Source of the DNA: Haloterrigena turkmenica DSM 5511
Lineage (GTDB): Archaea > Halobacteriota > Halobacteria > Halobacteriales > Natrialbaceae
Length of the DNA stretch: 64,000 bases
Direction: 5' to 3'
Assembly (NCBI RefSeq): GCF_000025325.1
Contig: NC_013744.1
Span: 496,001-560,000 of the forward strand
In this document: one piece after another, positions 26,191-35,599 of the stretch
Layout: every line of letters begins with the position of its first letter
Numbering within the stretch: the first letter of the stretch is position 1
The notes under the pieces: generated by a model
What the model was told of the DNA's origin: nothing
Database searches by the model: none
Seen by the model: only the letters and a program-made list of their open reading frames with translations
Program-made: the position numbers and the translations under genes

Positions 26191-26625
26191 ATGCCACCAA
26201 CAATTGATGCGGTCGATTCGGTCCTCCTACCGACGGACGGAAGCGACGGCGCCCTCGCGGGGGCGAGACGTGGCATCGACCTCGCCGAGACGGCTGATGC
26301 GACCGTTCACGTACTCTCGGCCGTCGATACGTCAGAGACCGACCGCGTCGCGACCCTTCTCGGGGTGGACATCGACGAGCAGCGGACGGCGCTCGAGGCC
26401 GATGCCGAGTCGGCAGTCGAGTCCGTCGAAGCGATGGTCTGAGACCGGAGTCCGGACCTTGAGGTCACGACGGCGACTGAACGAGGAGCGCCATATCGAG
26501 TCATTGACTGCTACGTGGAAGCGAACAGGAGCCACGGTCGTGAGGGGATTTCGCGCATCCTGCTCGGGAGCGTTGCGGAAAATGTCGTCCGTCGGTCGCC
26601 GATTCCCGTCATCGTCGTCCGGTAG
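26191..26625 (+). pseudogene. Universal stress protein with in-frame stop and internal deletion
   Basis: ATG 26191 opens a Usp N-terminus ('VDSVLLPTDGSDGALAGARR'), but TGA at 26440-26442 stops it after 83 residues. In the same frame the gene continues past the stop ('LEVTTATERGAPYRVIDCYV') to 'ISRILLGSVAENVVRRSPIP' and ends at TAG 26623-26625. About eight residues before the GxxG loop (normally 'EIDLVVMG') are deleted, so readthrough would not rescue nucleotide binding. Confidence 0.8.
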
Positions 26626-26819
26626 CGTCGTCTTTCGATCGAGGTGGAAGCCGAGCCGATCATGGTCGAGGGACCGCCGTCGGGAGGAATCAACGGTACG
26701 AACGGGCCGCAGGTATCGTGTTGCCGACCATCGTGAACCGTTCCGGTGTAAGCCAGTCGCGCGTCTGGCCCAGGGGCTGCCGGATAGTATTTTGAGACTC
26801 CGCGAGGTACGCGGGATCG

Positions 26820-27269
26820 ATGGCTCAGCAACTACTGGTTCCCGTCGACGGATCGCCGCTGTCTAAACGAGCCTTAGAGCACGCGTTCGAGGAATACGGA
26901 GACGCGTCCGTCATCGCGCTCCACGTACTCGATCCCACCGATCCCGGGTACAGCTCACCGACCGATGTCGACGTCAGAAACGAACCGCCACACGGGTCCG
27001 ACGAGTGGTACGAGCGGGCGAGCGAGGAGGAGGAGAAAATATTCGACGACGCGCGCGAGCTGGCGAGCGAATACGACGGGGCGCTCGATACCGAGACCGC
27101 AATCGGCGAGCCCGCACGCGAAATCGTCGACTACGCCGAGGAGAACGAGATCGATCACGTCGTCATGGGCAGTCACGGACGAAGGGGAGAGACGCGACTG
27201 TTGCTCGGCAGCGTGGCCGACATGGTCGTCCGGCGGTCGCCGGTCTCCGTCACCGTCATCCGCGACTGA
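26820..27269 (+). CDS. Universal stress protein, single UspA domain
   Basis: A 149-residue UspA protein with intact motifs: 'LLVPVDGSPLSKRALEHAF' at the start, 'VVMGSHGRRGETRLLLGSVA' at about 117-136 (a full GxHGR-x8-GS ATP loop) and 'VSVTVIRD' at the end. The insert at about 45-85 is rich in Glu and Asp, common in haloarchaeal Usps. A TATTTTG element about 25-30 nt upstream fits a leaderless start. It lies 195 bp downstream of a broken Usp copy. Confidence 0.92.
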   Translation: MAQQLLVPVDGSPLSKRALEHAFEEYGDASVIALHVLDPTDPGYSSPTDVDVRNEPPHGSDEWYERASEEEEKIFDDARELASEYDGALDTETAIGEPAREIVDYAEENEIDHVVMGSHGRRGETRLLLGSVADMVVRRSPVSVTVIRD

Positions 27270-27351
27270 GCGGATCGGCAACTGTCGGCCGTTCGAGTGA
27301 TGCGGCCGGCTGTCCTTTTATACTCGTGCTCGGGGTAGGGGCACCGATACG

Positions 27352-27945
27352 ATGGTATCGTTTCTCGTCCTCTACGGCAGTGGTGAGGGACAGACGGAGA
27401 CCGTCGCCGCCCGTATCGCCGAGACGCTCGACGAACGCGGACACGATGCGACGACGCTCGACGTCGACGACCTCCCAGCTACGTTCGACCTCAATGAATT
27501 CGACGCGGTCCTCGTCGGCGCGTCGATCCACGCCGGTAAACACCAGTCGTCGATTCTCGAGTTCGTTCGATCGAATCGGCCGGCCCTCGATACGATACCG
27601 ACGGCGTTCTTCCAGGTGTCGCTGTCGTCCGCGACCGAGGTGGGTCGTGCGCAAGCGGCGGGCTACTTCGAGGAGTTCGTCGCGGAGACGGAGTGGCATC
27701 CCAATCGGGTCGGGTTCTTCGGCGGCGCACTCCGCTACTCGGAGTACGGTTTCCTCAAGCGGTTGCTGATGAAACAGATCGCCAAGCGGACCATCTCGGA
27801 CCTGCCCGAGGCCGACGCGTCGGGTGACGTCGAATTCACGGACTGGAAGGAAGTCGAGGCCTTCGCCGCCGACGTGGCGGCGTTCGTCGAAGGACGGTTA
27901 GGCGTCGCGCCGCCGGGTGCGAACGGACGGACGGAACTCGAGTGA
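27352..27945 (+). CDS. Flavodoxin-domain protein (HemG-like)
   Basis: A 197-residue flavodoxin-fold protein close to menaquinone-dependent protoporphyrinogen oxidase HemG. The FMN phosphate loop is 'YGSGEGQTETVAARIAETL' (about 7-25), 'VLVGASIHAGKHQSSI' follows at about 52, and 'FFGGALRYSEYGFLKRLLMK' at about 123-142 is the HemG-typical region. The HemG reaction is the six-electron oxidation of protoporphyrinogen IX, but no heme genes are nearby, so a general flavodoxin role is possible. TATA (TTTTATAC) lies 28-36 nt upstream. Confidence 0.85.
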   Translation: MVSFLVLYGSGEGQTETVAARIAETLDERGHDATTLDVDDLPATFDLNEFDAVLVGASIHAGKHQSSILEFVRSNRPALDTIPTAFFQVSLSSATEVGRAQAAGYFEEFVAETEWHPNRVGFFGGALRYSEYGFLKRLLMKQIAKRTISDLPEADASGDVEFTDWKEVEAFAADVAAFVEGRLGVAPPGANGRTELE

Positions 27946-28021
27946 ATCGATCGGCGGAACTCCGAGGCAGATGTATCGGTACGTACGTTTGCGGGCGTAT
28001 TTCGACGCCTAAGAGTACTCG

Positions 28022-29014
28022 CTATCGGTTTACAGAAAGCCGTTCTTCGCGGATGTTTTGCATCCCGAGGTAGAGAACTAGTGCGCTTAACACCAGCGCC
28101 CCTCCGAAGAGAAACACCAAACTGAGCGTATGCAGCAGTTCGACGCCGTACGTGTGACTGACGGTTTTACTCGCTACGGAGACGCTCCCAACGAGTAGCA
28201 TGACGCCGAATGTCGTTCTGAGTTCGGCGTCGTCGAGATAATCCGTGAGTACGGCACCGATTCGGGTCCCGACCGTACTGCCGATAAGCAGGGGAAGTAA
28301 CATGGCGAAGTGAATCGATCCCCGTTGTCCGTACACGAACGCCCCATAGGCGCTGGAAACAGTGATCTGCATGATATCAGTCCCGACGGCGACTGCACCC
28401 GGCATCGCAAATCCGTACATGAGTACGGGAACCATCAGGAATCCGCCGCCGACACCGAGGAAGCCAGAGAGGATTCCGACTAGTACCGCGATCAAGAGTA
28501 CGATCCAGACGGAAACGTCGACGTTCTCGAGGAAAATCAGCGGCGGAACGGTGATCCGCTCGAACCGGTCGGAGACGGACGACTGAGTCGCATCGACGCC
28601 CTCATCGTCGATTGCAGGATGGTGCCCGTCACGGATGACGAACACGCCGACTGCCGCGAGGAGTACGACGTAGAGGAAACTCACTACGAGATCTGCAAGT
28701 CCGATATCCACCAGCGCGAGTAGCCCGCGACTCCCGATTTCGATGCCGACTGTCATCCCCGTGAGCAGCAATAGACCGAGTCGATAATCGATGTGATCGA
28801 GATCGCGATGAGAGAGCGTCGCGATGAGTGACGTCCAAAATACGAACGCAAGTCCAGTTCCGACGGCGGTAGGGGCGGAATGTCCGAGAACGAGAAGAGC
28901 GGGGGTGACGAAGAAGCTCCCGCCCATGCCGAAAAACCCAAAGAGAATTCCGACGGTCAGGCCGAACACGACGAACAGGACGACAAGCGGGATGCTCACT
29001 TCGAAGAGACTCAT
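28022..29014 (-). CDS. TauE/SafE-family sulfite/anion exporter
   Basis: A 330-residue membrane protein with eight or nine helices in two repeated halves. Each half carries the TauE/SafE glycine motif: 'GILFGFFGMGGSFFVTPALL' in the first and 'GILSGFLGVGGGFLMVPVLM' in the second. The family exports sulfite, sulfonates or other sulfur anions. ATG 29014 is chosen because the longer frame adds a non-membrane N-terminus. It stands alone, but rhodanese and other sulfur-linked genes are within 5 kb, which fits sulfur-compound export. Confidence 0.9.
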   Translation of the reverse strand: MSLFEVSIPLVVLFVVFGLTVGILFGFFGMGGSFFVTPALLVLGHSAPTAVGTGLAFVFWTSLIATLSHRDLDHIDYRLGLLLLTGMTVGIEIGSRGLLALVDIGLADLVVSFLYVVLLAAVGVFVIRDGHHPAIDDEGVDATQSSVSDRFERITVPPLIFLENVDVSVWIVLLIAVLVGILSGFLGVGGGFLMVPVLMYGFAMPGAVAVGTDIMQITVSSAYGAFVYGQRGSIHFAMLLPLLIGSTVGTRIGAVLTDYLDDAELRTTFGVMLLVGSVSVASKTVSHTYGVELLHTLSLVFLFGGALVLSALVLYLGMQNIREERLSVNR

Positions 29015-29222
29015 ACATTCACGCACGATCCAAGAGGCTACAGTTGTTTCTCTCACCGGGATATCTGGGACCGCTGTGTGTCCGGAATTCGTGCCGGCGA
29101 CTCGCAACGGGGCTGAACCGAACGAGACCGCCTCTCGAGCGAGCGTTTTTGTACGACGCGCTCGTCGAGAGAGCCAGGATGAGGCTCAGGCCCGCGTCGA
29201 CAGACCGTGACCGGGCAGACCG

Positions 29223-30077
29223 ATGATCGACGAAACCAGTCTCGAGAACCGACGGGGATTCGACGTCTGGGGGTTTCTGCTGTTCTCCCACGGCTGGACG
29301 TGGTGCTGGTGGAGCGTTCCAATCGTCGCCGGGTGGCACGTCTTCCGGTTTCCGGGGATCCCCTTTCTGCTCGTCGGTGGGGTCGGCGTCACGCTCGGCG
29401 GGATCGTCATGTCCTGGCGGATCGGCGGTCCGGTCGGGATCGCGGATCTGTGGCGGCGGCTGGTCGACGTCGACCGGATCCCGCTCGGCTGGGCGGCGGT
29501 ACTCGCAGGGCTCTGGCCGGCGCTCGCGTTGCTCGGTGCCGGGATCGCGGCCGTCGTCGACGGCGAGTCGCAACCGCTCACCGCGGCCCCGTTGCTCGAG
29601 TTGCTCGGTGACCCGGTCGCGCTCCTGGGGACGGTAGCGGCGATCTTCTTGCTCGGACCGTTCCACGAGGAGATCGGCTGGCGGGGCTACTGGCTTGACC
29701 GGCTCCAACTGCGCTGGAGCGCGCTGACCGCCAGTCTCGTCCTCGGCGTCGCGTGGGCGGCGTGGCACGCGCCGCTGTTCCTGATGGTCGGCTACTTCAG
29801 CAGCTGGGACTTCGCGCCGGATCCATCGTGGTTTGCGTTCAATATTCTCGTCGGCTCGGTTCTGTACACGTGGCTGTACAACAACGCGAGTCGGAGCGTC
29901 CTCGCGGCGATCCTGTTTCACTTCGCCGGCAACGCCACCGGACAGCTCCTCGAGCTCTCGCCGGCGGCGGATCGGTATCAGACGATCGTGACGACGGGAC
30001 TCGTCCTCCTCGTCGTGCTCCGGTGGGGGGCGAGGGATCTCCGTCGCGGGGAGGAGCGCCCGCGGCCGCCGTACTGA
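29223..30077 (+). CDS. CPBP-family intramembrane glutamic protease
   Basis: A 284-residue membrane protein of the CPBP (CAAX protease and bacteriocin-processing, Abi) family. Motif 1 is 'EEIGWRGYW' (residues about 158-166), motif 2 'WAAWHAPLF' (about 178-186) and motif 3 'FHFAGNATG' (about 236-244). These supply the Glu-Glu, Arg, His and His/Asn expected of the Rce1-like active site. Substrates of archaeal members are unknown. It is preceded by a divergent TauE gene and followed by no partner. Confidence 0.9.
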   Translation: MIDETSLENRRGFDVWGFLLFSHGWTWCWWSVPIVAGWHVFRFPGIPFLLVGGVGVTLGGIVMSWRIGGPVGIADLWRRLVDVDRIPLGWAAVLAGLWPALALLGAGIAAVVDGESQPLTAAPLLELLGDPVALLGTVAAIFLLGPFHEEIGWRGYWLDRLQLRWSALTASLVLGVAWAAWHAPLFLMVGYFSSWDFAPDPSWFAFNILVGSVLYTWLYNNASRSVLAAILFHFAGNATGQLLELSPAADRYQTIVTTGLVLLVVLRWGARDLRRGEERPRPPY

Positions 30078-30293
30078 CGGGACGTGGTACTGAGCGCGTC
30101 GAAAATCCGGATCAAAGCGCACTCACGACGTGCTCGATGTCGGCGTCGGCCATCGCGAGAATCTCTCCGTGGGCGGTGCCGGTTCGGAGGTGGAGTCGAA
30201 GTGTGACGGTCGTCCGGTAAGCCGCGACGGATACCGTCGACTGCGATCGGTCGGCGTCGCACGCGTCCTGTTTTTCGGCCGGTCCCGGATCGA

Positions 30294-31694
30294 TTAGTGG
30301 TGATCGTGGTCGTGGGAGTCGTCCGCATGTACCATCGGTCGCTCGGTCGCATAGGTGCCCGGCTCCGCTTCGAACGTCTCCTTGCACGTCTCCGAGCAGA
30401 AGTAGTAGGTCGTTCCCTCGTGCGTGGCGGCTGGCTCACTGCCGTCAGTCCGCATGCCACAGACCGGGTCGCGGTACGGTCCGGGCGCACCGAGACCTCG
30501 GCGGTAGACGTACAGGAGGAAGCCAGAGAGTGCGAACGCGATGAGGTTGAGATAGAAGGTGTAGTCGAGTTCGAAGTACGTCTGATCGGTCGCCGTCTCG
30601 CCGCCGGCCAGGTTAGGGACGATCCCGAGCGCGTCGAACAGCAGTTCCATGAGAAAGCCCGTGAAGGCCATCGTTACGAAGAAGACGCCGAGAATGTACA
30701 GCATGACCTTCCAACCGTAGTACTTCCGATAAATGTTCAACACGGGGATCGTGATGAGGTCGGCGTAGACGAACGCGATGACGCCCGCGAAGCTGATACC
30801 GCCGCCCCAGAGCGCGACCGCGAACGGAACGTTTCCCATGCTCCCGACGAAGCTGATGACGGCGATGGCGACGCCCATGATCGCGTTCTCGGCGGTCACG
30901 AGCAGACTATCCCCCTCGAGGAACAGCGCGTTCCAGACCCACTGGGGGACGAACACGATGACGAAGCCCGAAATGAGAAATCCCGCGACGACGTCCGTCC
31001 AGATCATCGACCACTCCTTGCGATACTGGTTCCCGACCTTGTACCAGCCGCCCCACGAGCGGAGTTCCTCGCGCCAGCCGCCGCGACTCGAGGTTTGCTG
31101 CCGATAGGTCTCCAGACACCCCTCCGAGCAAAACTTCAGCGTCTCGCCGCCGTCGGTCGCGATGGTATACTCGTCGTTCCCTTCCATCCCACAGGTCGGA
31201 TCCTCGGTGGTTCCCGACTCGCGGTCGCGCTCCTCGAGTGTTTGCCGAACCTCGTCGAAGAGTGCCTCAGGCAGCGTCAGATGGACGATCACCGCCATCA
31301 CCGCGATGAGAACGACTCCACCGAGGAGTTCAGCGAGAAGGAACTCCCAGCCCAGCAGAATGAGGATCATCAGTCCGAGTTCGACGATCAGGTTCGTCGA
31401 TGCGAACATGAACGCGAGGAAGTTCACCACGTGTGCGCCCTTCTTGAAGAGTCCTTTTCCGATGGCAACGGCACCGAAGCTACAGCCGCTGCTCGCCGCG
31501 CCGAACGCCGTCGCTTTCGCGAGGCCGGCGAGGGTTCCTTCTCCCAGCACTGCTGCCATGCGCTCTTTCGAGACGTAGACCTGCACGAGGCTCGTGATTA
31601 TCAGCCCCATGATGATCGCCCACGCCCCCGTCCAGAGGAATCCGACGCCGATACGGAGCGACTCGAGGACACCTTCGACGAGCGTTGCCTCCAT
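30294..31694 (-). CDS. DUF318-type permease with two embedded YHS/TRASH metal domains
   Basis: A 466-residue permease. The N-terminal half has the family core 'ASSGCSFGAVAIGKGLF' (Cys71). It is interrupted by a YHS/TRASH domain at about 165-200 ('DPTCGM' and 'KFCSEGC', Cys168/189/193). A second permease half follows, and a second YHS domain at about 420-450 ('DPVCGM', 'YFCSETC'). The tail 'HADDSHDHDHH' is His-rich. The soluble domains probably sense or deliver a soft metal. ATG 31694 is chosen over GTG 31703. It is downstream of the MFS and rhodanese-MBL genes on the same strand, with a 244-bp gap and its own AT-rich promoter near 31735. The substrate (heavy metal, arsenical or sulfur species) is not known. 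Confidence 0.85.
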   Translation of the reverse strand: MEATLVEGVLESLRIGVGFLWTGAWAIIMGLIITSLVQVYVSKERMAAVLGEGTLAGLAKATAFGAASSGCSFGAVAIGKGLFKKGAHVVNFLAFMFASTNLIVELGLMILILLGWEFLLAELLGGVVLIAVMAVIVHLTLPEALFDEVRQTLEERDRESGTTEDPTCGMEGNDEYTIATDGGETLKFCSEGCLETYRQQTSSRGGWREELRSWGGWYKVGNQYRKEWSMIWTDVVAGFLISGFVIVFVPQWVWNALFLEGDSLLVTAENAIMGVAIAVISFVGSMGNVPFAVALWGGGISFAGVIAFVYADLITIPVLNIYRKYYGWKVMLYILGVFFVTMAFTGFLMELLFDALGIVPNLAGGETATDQTYFELDYTFYLNLIAFALSGFLLYVYRRGLGAPGPYRDPVCGMRTDGSEPAATHEGTTYYFCSETCKETFEAEPGTYATERPMVHADDSHDHDHH

Positions 31695-31938
31695 GGTTGA
31701 CACTTCGTCGGAATCGGCTATTGCACTTGTCCTTTAGAAATATAGAGTTACGGCCGCAGTGGACAATGGATTCGAAAGTCTATCGGGCCCATCCGTTATT
31801 CTTCCCCTTCGGTGTTCGCTTCGAGGGCGACGATAGCACAGGAACGATGGGACTCGCCTCCCAATAGTTTCGCGCCGAGTCGATGTGCCCGCCTCTCGAG
31901 TCGGCGTCGAATCAACGGTCTCCCGACTGTCCTCCCCG

Positions 31939-33228
31939 TCAGTCTTCAGGCGCCGCGCCGTGTGGCGTCTCCGGAGCCGGTGCCGGCGGTTCGTGCGTGC
32001 CGAATTCGGGATGGGTCTCCTCCATCCACACGTACACGACGGCACCAGAAAGGAACATCAGGATCGCGGTCATGTAGAATGCGGCTTCGGCGTTCACGAA
32101 CTCCATCGAGAGGCCGATCAGGATCGCACCGACACCGTAGCCGGCGTCGCGCCACATCCGGTAGACGCCCATGCCGGCCGACCGCCACGTCGGATGAGCC
32201 GCATCGCTCGGCACCGTCATCAGGTTCGGGTAGAGTAGCGCCATCCCCAGCCCGGAGACGCCAGCCAGAACAGCCCACGGGAGGTAGCTCTCGACGAACA
32301 CCATTCCGAGAACGCCCGCACCGGCGAGGAGCATTCCCGCGACGACGGGCGGGCGGCGGCCGATGCGATCGGCGAGGCCCCCGGTTCCGATCTGGAGGAA
32401 GTACATCGCGCTGTGGACGCCGACGACGACGCCGACGGCTTCGATCGCGAGCCCCTGACTCGTGAGATACAGCGGCACCGCGATCCAGAACAGCGTGTCG
32501 ACGAAGTTCTCGACGTGGCCGGCCTGGGCCGCCGCGAACAGCGTCTTGTCGCCGTAGGTCGCTCGCTTGAGCACCTCGTCGAACGGGAGGTTCGCGTCGC
32601 GGTGGTCGTCGTCGGCCTCCATCTGTGCGAGCTGGACCGTCTCCTTGATGAGGAAAACGGAAACGAGGAACGCGAACACCACGACGGCCGCGAGGAAGTA
32701 GAACGGCTCCGGCCGGAGGCTGGTCTGGCCGGCGATGACGCCCGTAATCCACGCGCCTGCCGCGACGCCGGTGTAGCCGAACGCCTCGTCGATGCCGACG
32801 GCGAGCCCGCGCTGGTCGGGTCCCGCGAGATCGATTTTCGCGTTGATCGCCATGCTCCAAGTCAATGCCTGATTGATCCCAAGCAGGACGTTCCCGACGG
32901 TGATCCAGCTCCAGCTTGGGGCGTAGATGAGAACGATCGGGATCGGGAGGGCGGTGAGCCAGCCGAGCACGAGCACCGGTTTGCGACCGTACTCCTCGCC
33001 CCACTTGCCGGCGTAGAGATTGAGCAGCGCCTTGACGAAGCCGAACGAGACGACGAACGAGCCGATGACGAGGAACGACTCGACGCCGAGCACGTCCTCG
33101 CCGAGGACGGGGACGACGGTACGCTCCGAACCGATCGTCAGCCCCGTCGCGAACACCAGCAGGACGTGCAGCGAGAACTGCTCGAGGTGTTCGCGAATCC
33201 CCTGTTTCAGTTCAGTTCCCTCGCTCAT
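31939..33228 (-). CDS. MFS transporter, rhodanese-MBL operon
   Basis: A 429-residue major facilitator with 12 predicted helices. The loop 2-3 motif is 'GKWGEEYGRKPVLVLG' at about 73-88 and its second-half counterpart is 'GGLADRIGRRPPVVAG'. The C-terminus is a Pro/Glu-rich tail. The rhodanese-MBL gene upstream ends 3 bp before its start, so the two are certainly co-transcribed. Given its partner, a sulfur or thiol compound is the likely cargo, but this is inference from context. Confidence 0.9.
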   Translation of the reverse strand: MSEGTELKQGIREHLEQFSLHVLLVFATGLTIGSERTVVPVLGEDVLGVESFLVIGSFVVSFGFVKALLNLYAGKWGEEYGRKPVLVLGWLTALPIPIVLIYAPSWSWITVGNVLLGINQALTWSMAINAKIDLAGPDQRGLAVGIDEAFGYTGVAAGAWITGVIAGQTSLRPEPFYFLAAVVVFAFLVSVFLIKETVQLAQMEADDDHRDANLPFDEVLKRATYGDKTLFAAAQAGHVENFVDTLFWIAVPLYLTSQGLAIEAVGVVVGVHSAMYFLQIGTGGLADRIGRRPPVVAGMLLAGAGVLGMVFVESYLPWAVLAGVSGLGMALLYPNLMTVPSDAAHPTWRSAGMGVYRMWRDAGYGVGAILIGLSMEFVNAEAAFYMTAILMFLSGAVVYVWMEETHPEFGTHEPPAPAPETPHGAAPED

Positions 33229-33231
33229 TGG

Positions 33232-34341
33232 TTACTCGGCAGCACAGCGGTTCGGACCCAGTTCGAGTTCGGACAGTTCCTCGCCGGGGACGTCCTCCCG
33301 CCCGACGTTCGCGCGCTTGACACGCTCGAAGTTCGGCGGATGGTCCGGGATGTCCGAGGCGAGCGTCTCAACGAACTTCTCGCGGTCGCGTTCGAGGTCC
33401 GCGTTCCGTTCTCGGACCTCGCTCAACGTCGCCGCCACCGGCGGCTCCGGCGACCCGGGATCGTGCGCCGGGAGGACGACCGCGTCGTTGGGGCGGTCAA
33501 GCAGGCGCTGGAGGCTCTCGTAGAGCGTCGCAGCGTTAGCTTCGACGTCGGAATCCTCGAGTCCGGCCTCGACGCCGAGTTCGACGCGGCCGACGCTTTC
33601 GTGGAAGAGCGTATCGCCTGTGAGCAGGGCCTCGCCCTCGAGATCGAACGAGACGCTGCCCTCGCTGTGGCCGGGCGTATGGATTACCTCGACATCGACC
33701 GACCCGATCGCGATCGATTCACCGTCCTCGATCGGATTCGCGTCGATCTCGAGCGCATCTTTCGGATGGAGGGAGTACGGAACATCGTGTCGCTCGGCGA
33801 GTTCCGCACCGCCGGAGACGTGGTCGGCGTGGGCGTGCGTATCGAAGACGGCGACGAGGTCGGCGTCGTAGTCCTCGAGAATCGCTTCGTACTCCTCGTG
33901 GTAGTGCGAGGGGTCGAACACGGCAGCCTCCCCGTCCGAAATCAGGACGTGAGAGAGACATCCCTTCCCCGGACGGGCGACCTGGACGAGCGTTCCGTCG
34001 AGGTCGGTCGGGACGGGGTCGCTCCGGTGAACGCGACTCCATCCGTTCATCCCGTCGGCCAGCGTCTCGGCATCGTAGCCCAGCTCTCGCAGAACGTCCG
34101 TCGCCGTCTGCGAGATGACCCCTGCGGCGCAGACGGTGACGATCTCTCGATCCTCCGGGAGATCCGCGAGAGTTTCTTTCGCCGCCTCCGTGTCGGCGGT
34201 CAGGTCGTCGTAGACGTCGACGTTGACGCTGTCGGGAACGTGCCACTCTTCGTAGTCGTCCCGGTAGCGGATATCGAGCACGAGCACGTCTTCGTCGTCG
34301 TGTAACCGGTTGCCGAGTTCGGTCGGATTAATTTCGGTCAT
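33232..34341 (-). CDS. Rhodanese-metallo-beta-lactamase fusion protein
   Basis: A 369-residue two-domain enzyme. Residues about 1-110 are a rhodanese with catalytic Cys71 ('VTVCAAGVIS'). Residues about 115-330 are a metallo-beta-lactamase fold with HAHADH (169-174), 'HTPGHSEGS' and 'LTGDTLF'. Similar proteins include persulfide dioxygenases and glyoxalase II. The fusion suggests that sulfane sulfur carried by the rhodanese is passed to the hydrolase/dioxygenase. The C-terminus has 'LELGPNRCAA', shared with the paralogue at 60647. ATG 34341 is chosen for domain completeness. It is first in the operon with the MFS, and the Cys-rich regulator at 34431 diverges from it. Confidence 0.9.
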   Translation of the reverse strand: MTEINPTELGNRLHDDEDVLVLDIRYRDDYEEWHVPDSVNVDVYDDLTADTEAAKETLADLPEDREIVTVCAAGVISQTATDVLRELGYDAETLADGMNGWSRVHRSDPVPTDLDGTLVQVARPGKGCLSHVLISDGEAAVFDPSHYHEEYEAILEDYDADLVAVFDTHAHADHVSGGAELAERHDVPYSLHPKDALEIDANPIEDGESIAIGSVDVEVIHTPGHSEGSVSFDLEGEALLTGDTLFHESVGRVELGVEAGLEDSDVEANAATLYESLQRLLDRPNDAVVLPAHDPGSPEPPVAATLSEVRERNADLERDREKFVETLASDIPDHPPNFERVKRANVGREDVPGEELSELELGPNRCAAE

Positions 34342-34430
34342 CGATACGTGTTCGTATGGACGGGACTGGAATAGCAATGGTGCGGGACATGACCGGCACC
34401 GTTAATCACTCCGAGATCGAACGGTGGCGT

Positions 34431-35165
34431 ATGAGTCTGTACGAGGCCTCGTTTCGACTGAAACACGAGTGTCCCTACCGTGAGATTTCGGAGCGCTATC
34501 CCGATCTCACGATTCGCGAGTGGTACCTGAGCGACTGCCAGGTGCTCGAGATCACTTCCGCGGAGGCGCCGACCGACGAGTTGCTCGAGGAGATCAACGG
34601 GATCGGAACGGTCCTCCACGAGTCGATCGACGACTCGGGGCTCCACATCGTCACCCAGTCCTGTCTCTGCTCGCTCGAGGGGTCGATCCTGGAGCGGTTC
34701 GAGGAACACGATTGCCTCTATCAGCCGCCGACGATTCACCGGCAGGGCTGGGAGCATTACACGGTGATTGCGTTCGACGAAGCCGATGTGCGGGCGCTGT
34801 TACGGGATCTCGAACGGGACCGGGATATCGAACTGCTCTCCAAGACCGCCATCACGGAACAGCAGATCCCACACAGCATGTTGGCGCCGGTCGATCAGCT
34901 GTTCGAGGACCTCACCGACCGCCAGCTGGCAGCGTTACAGCTGGCGCTGGAGAACGGCTACTACGAACAGCCTCGAGGGACGTCGCTCAGAGAACTGGCG
35001 TCACAGACGTCGGTGGCCCGCTCGACCTACGAGGAACACCTGCGGAAAGCGGAGAACAAGCTGATGACGAACGCCGGCGCGTATCTGCGGTTGGTGACGT
35101 CGGGGTCGGCAGGGAATCCGCTGCAGTCGGGCCGGTCGGGAACGTCCGAACAGCGCGCTGACTGA
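34431..35165 (+). CDS. Cys-rich Bat-type HTH regulator (DmsR-like)
   Basis: A 244-residue regulator. The N-terminal ~160 residues hold five cysteines (14, 36, 78, 80, 94), unusual in a haloarchaeal protein and suggestive of metal or thiol sensing. The last ~60 residues are HTH_10 ('LTDRQLAALQLALENGYYEQ', recognition helix 'LASQTSVARSTYEEHLRKAE'). The start 'MSLYEASFRLKHECPYREIS' is typical of a haloarchaeal family that includes the DMSO-reductase regulator DmsR. It is divergent from the rhodanese-MBL/MFS operon with 89 bp between starts, so it probably controls it. Confidence 0.85.
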   Translation: MSLYEASFRLKHECPYREISERYPDLTIREWYLSDCQVLEITSAEAPTDELLEEINGIGTVLHESIDDSGLHIVTQSCLCSLEGSILERFEEHDCLYQPPTIHRQGWEHYTVIAFDEADVRALLRDLERDRDIELLSKTAITEQQIPHSMLAPVDQLFEDLTDRQLAALQLALENGYYEQPRGTSLRELASQTSVARSTYEEHLRKAENKLMTNAGAYLRLVTSGSAGNPLQSGRSGTSEQRAD

Positions 35166-35268
35166 TCGCTCGAGCGTCCGCACGCGTTTCTGTCGGCGGC
35201 TCGCTTCGCCGTCGACGGCGTACCACGCGATCGGTGAACGGATGCGACGATCGCGTTCGAGCAGGCAG

Positions 35269-35590
35269 TCAGTCCAGACGAGGACCATCGCTCGTCTGTC
35301 TGCGTTCGACGCCGGTGAGAAGGGAAATGCATCGACCTGCGAGGACTGCAGCGAGAAGGATCGGGAACATCGTGAAGACCAGCGTCGTGAGCGGCACCGT
35401 TACGTCCCCCTCGAGGGCGATCGCGATTGTCATCCCAGCGATCGTCGGGGCGAGCAGGGCGCCGAACACAAGACCGACGCCGGCGAAGACGTAACCCCAC
35501 GGCCGGCCCTGCCAGAGCCAGCTGCCGGCGATCGAAAGCGCCGGCACGACGATCGCGAGATCGACTTGGTCTCGTCCCAGAGCGGCCTGC
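35269..35590 (-). pseudogene. Truncated haloarchaeal membrane protein
   Basis: On the minus strand the codons from about 35590 to 35269 read 'DQVDLAIVVPALSIAGSWLW', 'RPWGYVFAGVGLVFGALLAP' and two further hydrophobic segments, ending 'TGVERRQTSDGPRLD'. This resembles the C-terminal half of a polytopic haloarchaeal membrane protein of unknown function. No plausible start codon precedes the first helix, and the upstream half is replaced by an unrelated fragment. I call it 5'-truncated. Confidence 0.5.
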
Positions 35591-35599
35591 CCATCGCCG

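Noticed and set aside
30112-30387. 91-residue minus-strand frame after the YHS permease
   Set aside because: Its first third overlaps the permease in another frame and no family was recognised; the remaining codons look partly coding but have no start.
32413-34305. 630-residue open frame opposite the MFS and rhodanese-MBL genes
   Set aside because: Antisense shadow of two recognised genes; no domain features.
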